DNA of 64,000 bases from Gnetum montanum (Eukaryota; Streptophyta; Gnetopsida; Gnetales; Gnetaceae): positions 15,294 through 79,293 of the forward strand of contig MNCI01036633.1 in assembly GCA_015680685.1 (NCBI GenBank), given 5' to 3'. The position numbers and the translations under genes were made by a program. Below are positions 57,811 through 64,000 of this stretch, piece by piece. Positions within the stretch are counted from its first letter, which is position 1. Each line of letters begins with the position of its first letter. A model generated the notes under the pieces. It ran no database searches. It had not been told where the DNA came from and worked only from the letters and a program-made list of their open reading frames with translations.

Positions 57811-58720
57811 GTTTAAATTATCTTTAGTTCCTTGTAGAAGAAGAAAGTTGTCATTTGCAAAGTGACTATTAATAATTTGACATCAAATAATTGAAACAGA
57901 TTTAATCTTGTCTTGAAAAAGATAATTTTGTAAACCATAACTAAAAGCTTTAGCAACAAGAATAAAAATATAAGAAGCAAGAGGATAGCCTTACCTAACT
58001 GATCTTTAAAGAATAATAGTAGAAGAGCAACTCTCATTAATATATATCTTGGTACTAACAGAAGAAAATAACATTCTAACATGAGAGATAAAAGAAGAAC
58101 CAAAGTCTAACTTTTGTAACATAGCTAGAATAAAAGACCACTCCATCCTATCATAAGCTTTAGCATAATCTAATTTTAGAATAACAATATGTTGATTAGT
58201 ATCCATGGCCAACCAAATTCTTTACCTCTGCAACTATGAAAACATTATCCAAAATAAATCTACTTGGAACAAAACTTGTTTATTCTTCTTCAACTAATTA
58301 AGACAAATATCTTCAAACTTGTAAAACTAGAGCCCTAGCATTAATCTTATAGCTAACATTCAATAAAGTGATAGGTTGCCAATTAGTAATCTCAAATGTA
58401 TTACTTGACTTTGGAATGAGTTTTATCAAACCTTGATTAATTATTTGATCAAGAGAACCTTTACATAGAGTTTCCTAAGACATGTTTAAAAAAATCAGTT
58501 GCAATATTATCCTAAGATTCTTTATAAAACTCACAAGGTAGACCCTTAGGACTAGGAGATTTGTCATTAGCCATAGAGAAAATAGCTTCTTTAAAATCCT
58601 ACATAGTTAACATGTCATCCTCTTTGAAAATAGAGTAAGAATAAGTGGGAATTATAGATGTATAAAAATCTAGAGCCTCTTTATCAATACCTTATGAAGT
58701 AAACACATTTGAATAATGTG
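57811..58720 (-). pseudogene. LINE-2 reverse transcriptase, broken
   Basis: From the 5' side: DFKEAIFSMANDKSPSPKG and LPCEFYKESWDNI-like text near 58550-58620, then VILKLDYAKAYDRMEWSFIL (58120-58190), a frameshift, GCPLASYIF-like text near 57990, and HFANDNFLLLQGT near 57840-57870. The catalytic FADD box reads FAND, so this copy is inactive apart from its stops. D is inserted 30 nt further on. Confidence 0.85.
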
Positions 58721-59299
58721 CAAAAAAAACATCCAAAATATTTGTAGAAGTGAAAAGAATCTCACCATTAACAAGAATTGCATCAATTTGATAACTCATT
58801 TAGGACCTTTTAAAAACTTGAAGAGTTCTTTTCAAGCTCTATCTCATGTTTTCAACTAAGATAATTGATGCTTAAGTAAATCACCCTACGCCTTATGATT
58901 TTCAAAATTTTTTGGTGTTGTTGAAGGCTCACAAGCTATTGCTTAACACTTTCATTATGAGAGGTATGAGACAAATATTTTGTTAATTGATGAACTTTTT
59001 GCCTAGTTTCAAGAGTAATAACTTGAAACATTTTAGCTAAGCATTTAGCAAAGTGTCTTAAAAATCTCACAATGCAAAAAATAGCATTCCACAATGCGAT
59101 GTTTCTTGGATAATAGAATTTGAAGGTGGCACCTTCTCTATTTTTCTCTAATGCCTCCATCCATCTTTTTGAAGATTCATTTGCTTTTCTAATATTTCAT
59201 CTGAAACATTTGCAATCCCTTTGTTAGAATTTTGTAAAGCAGCTTCTACAACCTTAATTTCTTCAACTAATTTAACTTCAACAATTCTTTTGATGATTA

Positions 59300-59898
59300 G
59301 TTTGTAATAGTTAAAAATCTTGTGAGATGGCTCATAATAATAAAAACATGCATTAGGATGGGTAAGATAAGAAATTTTTTATTCCAAAATCTCTACTTTG
59401 TATGCTAGCTCAATAGAAGATGGAAGTTCTTTGCTTAAATCCAGTTCTACACAAACCCTTCTAGTTGGCCAAGAACAAAAACTCTTTTGTTTTTCTAAAA
59501 ATAACACTTTTTCAATCATGCTAGCAATATTAGTGATTAAAGGAAAAAAATCCATCAGCAAATTGGGAAACTCAATTCAAATTGGCAAAATACTTTTTTG
59601 TACTTTAGCAAAATCAAAGTCCTTTTGCCATTTGCATAATACTAAAGAGGTTTCATGCACAAACCATGAAGTATTTTTTATTGCATTTTCTAGTTTGTTC
59701 CTCAGTTTCAAATTGAAAAAGAAAAAAAAAACCCTTAGTTAAATTCAAAACAAGAACATTGTGAATACCTTGACAAGTCCAATGGGTTTTCATCCAATTA
59801 TTCAAAATTGATGAAGGTGGGATCCTTCTTGCAAAAAATCCAATGGCATAATGCTTCAAGAAATCTTGAATGATTGCATCAAGCAAATCATCTGGCAA
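59300..59898 (-). pseudogene. LINE-2 ORF1, DUF4283-like
   Basis: Minus strand: GFFARRIPPSSILNNWMKTH, NVLVLNLTKGFFFLFQFETE, then after a frameshift FCSWPTRRVCVELDLSKELP. These are the landmarks of the DUF4283 RNA-binding-like domain that plant L1 elements carry in ORF1 (a 'W..W' region, 'gffLFrFe.e', 'rvcVevDLskpLp'). The frame is broken around 59570-59660. Confidence 0.75.
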
Positions 59899-59900
59899 AG

Positions 59901-60893
59901 TAAAGCAAGGTTTAATGGCCTAAGATTCACTCCCTACTCTTGTAGAATTAGACCCTATACTTCCATTCGCATCCATAGATCTTTTACACAAGCTACAAGG
60001 CTTGCAGATTTTAAATTGTCTATATTAATAAAAGTTCACCTACACTTACCTAGGGTCATCAACTCAAAGGTCTTATCTGAGTAATGTTTCACAGTTTCCC
60101 TTAGATGCTTGGAATGTTCTACTCAAGAAGAAAGATTCTAAAAAAATAAAATAAAAAATGTGTTGATGTTGAAGATAGAAGAAAAAAACAATATAAAGTT
60201 GAAGATACAAAAAATTAAGCTAATGTTAATGATAAAAATGATCAAATGAGTATAAAGAATCCAAAGAAGACACCTATGTATATTTTAACTAGTACTAAAG
60301 AATGTATTAAGCAACTTGGGAAGATAGGTTGTAAGGAAAATTTTTCCTTATTTGATAAGAATACTATTAACTCAAAGAGAAAAACTAATGTTAACAAGAA
60401 GGTTATAGTTGATGGTGAAGATTTTGAACGTAAGATTATTAATAAGTAACATGGTGAAGATCTTCCACAAATGGTACTACTTTCTTTTTACTTTGATACA
60501 AATATTGGTATTAAGTCACAACTCTCTAATCTTGAATTCTTTTGCTATTTTAAGTTCAAGCATGGATGTTAAAAAGTGATGTAAATTTTGTTAGGACTAG
60601 GTCTTTCCTACCTACTAACAATTAATGTTCTTCCCTTATTTTTCCAAAGTATAAATCATAAGGTTATATAATTGAGTAAACAATCCTAAAACCTAAAAGC
60701 TTTTTCTTTCTAAATATTGTTTTCCAATGATGTCTACTCAATGTCAAGCTTATGATGTACTCTGAATTTTCTTTTTTTTTTTAAGGTATGCTTCTCCCCT
60801 ACATATAATTAAATAGCCATTAATAGGTGCCTCCTAGTTAGCTAATTATCTTATTGGGCAAAAGATTGCTGGTTCAAACTACATTTATTTAAG
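59901..60893. other. Unclassified AT-rich region between LINE-2 and the MER3 gene
   Basis: Plus-strand open frame 60246-60449 (MSIKNPKKTPMYILTSTKEC start, Lys/Asn-rich) has no match I know. A weak tRNA-like stretch (AGTTAGCTAATTATC...GGTTCAAACT, 60832-60890) may be a SINE remnant. Nothing else was recognised. Confidence 0.4.
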
Positions 60894-60899
60894 GTACAA
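60894..60899 (-). terminator. Possible poly(A) signal of the MER3 gene
   Basis: AATAAA on the minus strand about 280 nt beyond the stop codon. No stronger candidate is closer, but such hexamers are common in AT-rich DNA. Confidence 0.3.
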
Positions 60900-61180
60900 T
60901 AATGATGAGAGAAGCAATCTCATAGGCCATATCCTTTTTGCACTTAAAATTTGCATAACCCAGTTAGCTACATGAACAATTTAAATCCTGCTGTGGTAAG
61001 ATCTTTGAAGAAACAAATGAATGTACCCACAAGAAAGATCCTATTTACAGCTGACAGTTTCTCCGGTTTGTATAGCTTCGAACTTAAGGAAGAAAAAGCC
61101 AAGTATATATGCAGACGTAAAATATTGAAAACGGCTCAAACATCAACTAGGCTTTGCAGGCTCGCCACCACATTTCGACC

Positions 61181-64000
61181 TCACAGGAATGAAAACAAAC
61201 TCCCACATCCCATAAAAGATGGGCCTAAACGTTCCCGATTCAGAGATGGCATCCAGCCGGCATCCCAGTTTTTGGTGTTCTCAGGATTGCTGCACATGAT
61301 ATTTACAAGATATCAGAGACTTGCTCGGTAACATGGTATGCTGAGTTTACTGAAAACATACCTGATAAAGCTGCATTCACCATCTGGATAGAATGGTATG
61401 TGCTCTCTTTTGTGGAGCCGTGAGTGTTTAGCTGAAACATCTTTCACGTTGTCAGTTGTCCGCTTGGCCTCAGGCTCCAAATTCACGGTCACACCTGTAT
61501 TTCCAGAGGACCATACAGATTGAAATTGTTTAATATCAAGTATTGCTGAATCTCCTTGAGAATTCTGCAGATGATGAGCTTCCTTTTTGAAATTCACTTC
61601 GCAGTCGTTGAACAAGGCTACATCGCTTTTGAAGTCGTCTGTGCTCAGAGTTGAGTTGCTGTCTACAGATGCATTTTTCTGAGCTGCGTTATCATTTTCG
61701 CTCGCAAGTTTTGGTGGGTCTGCTCTGACAGAAGAAATGTCTGAGACGATGCTGACACAATCAGACTCTTTCAAAATAGTTTTATGCAGGCGTTTAAGAA
61801 ATTGGTTTCTGAATTCTTGTGCGCCTGATCCAGAGGGACTTTCTACCTCCGCTTTTTCTGCTTTCTGAGCAGACAGACTTGTATCGAAATCTGAAATTTC
61901 ATTCTCTTGAACTTGTTTTGGAAACAGAGAAACTTCAGGAACTTCGCAAGAGCTGAATGAGGCACAAGTTCCAAACGTTGGTATGCTCCTTGCTTTCTTT
62001 CTAATATGTTCAAATATGCTCTCGCCAACTACCTTTTCTGTATTATTGTTTTCTTCTTGGGTAATTGTAATTGCATACGTGCTATCTGCATTCTCCTCCA
62101 CAACAGTTTTGTCTTAAACAGAGTCCAGCAGAGTTCAAACCTATTTCACTCCAACTCAAGAGAGTATCTTACAATACCTTCATAGCTATCTTCAGGAAGA
62201 AGCTCAAATGTTGGCCTGCAGAGATGGAAATAAACAAATTATTAGGGTAAGGCAGTTCCGTATTTAAGATTAAAATTGAGAACCTAAAACAATTCCGAGA
62301 TTGAGACTAAGTTTTACCTCGTACAATCAACAGAATTGTCGGTATTACAACTTGTATTACGGCTATTCGAAACTTCAAGCTTCAACCTTTCTTCTTTCCT
62401 CTTCTGATTCCGTGTTCTGGGTGTCTTCACACCCGTAGGCTTCACGACTTCAGCAGCTGTATGCTTTTGTTGTTGTTTGGCGGTTTCATGTTTGTGGTAG
62501 ATAAACTTCTCATGAAGATCAAGCCCGACTGCATTTCTCAGCAGGGTCAAACAAATTACGCTCATCTATCAAAAAGATTAAATTTTATAAATTCCAAACC
62601 ACAAAAGCAATTAGAGGGAACTCACCATAAACTTCACTGATTACAGCTGCTTTTAACGTTGTCGATGCATTTTGGTTTCTTGCCGCGCACACAGTTATGG
62701 TGTAAGGACTGAAAACCACCATTGCCTTCAGGTATTTTGGAGAGCAACCATTGAAATATGATAGCAGAAATGAAGTAAAACATCAAATTTTAATTTTTGC
62801 ACCTCGGGAACTCGTCCAGCCTGCAAGAAGGGTAACAGTAACAAAATTATGAATGGACAGAGTTTCTCATCACAGTTACCGTAACCCATCTCACCGTTGT
62901 CAAGCATCATCACTTATGAACTGACAAAAGTTTCGTAGATTCCACTTTTCAAAGATTGAATGTTACCTGATCCTTTCATTAAACAAAATTAGGTTATCCT
63001 CTTCGCTTCCAACAATCTAACAAGAATAAAAACAAGTTGCCGAATTAATCTAATTATCTTGATAAACATTTCGTAAATAGGTGCAAATATAGGATGCATA
63101 ACACACAGTTAAAGATGGGATTTGACTGTCGTGATGACATATGGAATTCAATTAAATCTATGACCAGCTAATAGGCTTCCCTCGTTTTGTACTCAATATA
63201 CCAGATCAGCAAAGTGTTTTTTTCCAGCGAGGTTTGTACTTCCAAGGCGTGTCAGCGTGATTACGAGCTTGATATTTCCTTTATTTTTACTTTCTGCTTC
63301 CTCTATTTTCAGGTGTATTTTGGGAGGTAGAGGAAAAAGGGATTCTTTGATATGATTTCCAAATGGATATTTTCGACCGGTAATAATCTCTAGCCTTCTA
63401 GGATCTGCGTTCTCCAGATCTTCAAATGAGCTGATACCAGATAAGTGTAGAGCCTACATTACGATAACAAGAGTTCCGATGAAAGTACATGCTTATAATT
63501 ATCTTCAAGAATAATATAGTTTAACCAGAGATCTTATTCAGAAGATCAAACTTCTGAAAATTTTTCAAGTCACCTTAGCAGTAACCATTCCAACCCCTGA
63601 TAGTTGTCTGAGTTGGAATGGGCTATCATCCCATAGTCGTTGGTGAAGACATTTGGCCAAAATCATTGAACTTATGGCCTCCTTGAATCTCTTTTGAAAA
63701 ATGAAACATTCTCTCATGCAACGAGATATTCTAGCTCCGTTTGAACATATCCCATTGGTGTCCTGCGCTAGAAACTAATTATATAGAATTTCTGGATTTA
63801 GAAGCAATATTGAGGAGACAATTTATGAGGAAAAGAGGTAGGAAACCTGGTTCAGTGTAAGGTCATGAATAACAGGATCTCCAGACAAACAGTCATTCGC
63901 CAAGACAAATATTTTTTCCTCTCTTGTTTGGATTCGTTTCTTAACTTTCCCGTTGTTATCGAGAACATGAAACCTTAGCCGTCCATTCTTGTCAGAGTTG
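61181..64000 (-). CDS. MER3: MER3/HFM1-type meiotic DNA helicase, C-terminal 617 residues (partial)
   Basis: Ten exons: 63847-64000 (runs off the edge), 63574-63762, 63202-63453, 62967-63016, 62803-62820, 62626-62708, 62318-62528, 62178-62215, 61362-62112, 61181-61289. All introns (65-185 nt) have GT-AG ends and the exons join in one frame to TGA at 61181. Landmarks: RIQTREEKIFVLANDCLSGD, AISSMILAKCLHQRLWDDSP, LRQLSGVGMVTAK, DPRRLEIITGRKYPFGNHIK and GLDLHEKF. These belong to the Sec63-like domain and its helix-hairpin-helix-like part in MER3 (ROCK-N-ROLLERS in Arabidopsis, HFM1 in mammals), a 3'-5' helicase that promotes crossovers in meiosis. The helicase core lies to the right of the window. 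The 751-nt exon encodes a Ser-, Glu- and Asn-rich tail with one conserved-looking block, SIFEHIRKKARS. The weakest junction is the acceptor at 62113 (TTTAAG). Confidence 0.93.

Larger units (their letters stand above)
49491..59900 (-). mobile_element. LINE-2: L1-type LINE, split by element D
   Basis: The two LINE parts are 57811-59900 (5' part) and about 49500-50702 (3' part). They join cleanly when D and one GCAAT are removed. In order: ORF1 with a DUF4283-like domain, RT, and the post-RT region (HAMRSKLGDIPLELSNFPWS, LGIPFCPLAFPSHFWKKVLH near 50520-50640). I see no endonuclease domain between ORF1 and RT, so there may be an internal deletion. Stops and frameshifts are frequent. Confidence 0.8.

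Noticed and set aside
60832-60890. tRNA-like stretch with GGTTCAAACT
   Set aside because: Only the B box is convincing and no second copy was seen in the window.
60951-61331. 126-codon plus-strand frame at the MER3 3' end
   Set aside because: It is the opposite strand of the MER3 last exon and its 3' UTR; the minus-strand exon fits the family.

Overview
This is nuclear DNA from a seed plant. It is AT-rich, and two spliced plant genes sit at its ends, separated by about 55 kb of nested, decayed retrotransposons. The low gene density and the style of the repeats suggest a large genome, possibly a gymnosperm, but the sequence does not settle the species.

Host genes. (1) 3728-4398, minus: a type-1 non-specific lipid transfer protein gene with an exact eight-cysteine spacing, a signal peptide, and a 305-bp intron that cuts off the last two-and-a-bit codons. 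(2) 61181-64000, minus: the last ten exons of a MER3/HFM1 (ROCK-N-ROLLERS) meiotic DNA helicase gene, running off the right edge. All ten exons join in one frame; one of them is an 18-nt microexon.

Repeat landscape, left to right. 1-1455: the 3' end of a plus-strand Ty3/gypsy element interrupted by a piece of a related LTR. 8070-16945: element E1 (minus), truncated at its 3' end; its 5' LTR carries a solo LTR (15385-16245, target duplication GTAGG) that contains a 375-base assembly gap. 16951-19790: a decayed LINE (minus). 19851-20175: two tRNA-like SINE copies facing away from each other. 21905-42413: element A (plus), split by a complete 12.7-kb element B (26288-38978). A is joined tail-to-tail to element C (minus, 42414 to about 49490), which carries its own solo LTR insertion (42834-43667, target duplication ATTTC). 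49491-59900: a second LINE (minus), split by element D (50708-57805, perfect target duplication GCAAT).

All the LTR elements belong to one clade. They share LTR ends TGATG...CATCA, a primer-binding site matching the 3' end of tRNA-Asp, a gag with a CX2CX3HX4C knuckle, an aspartic protease of the DLG/S-S type, RT, RNase H and integrase, and a long 3' module after integrase. In B that module holds an extra ORF. This layout is that of the Athila lineage. Coding frames are broken mostly by TAG, TAA and TGA codons that look like C-to-T or G-to-A decay. D has lost RT, RNase H and integrase but kept gag, protease and both LTRs.

Most interesting: the start of U3 in each LTR is a short array of palindromes. 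The palindrome sequence differs completely between subfamilies while R-U5 stays alike. A similar hairpin array followed by a TATA box also lies inside element B, upstream of its extra ORF. A single-N-bounded block in the 42834-43667 LTR appears to be inverted by the assembly.
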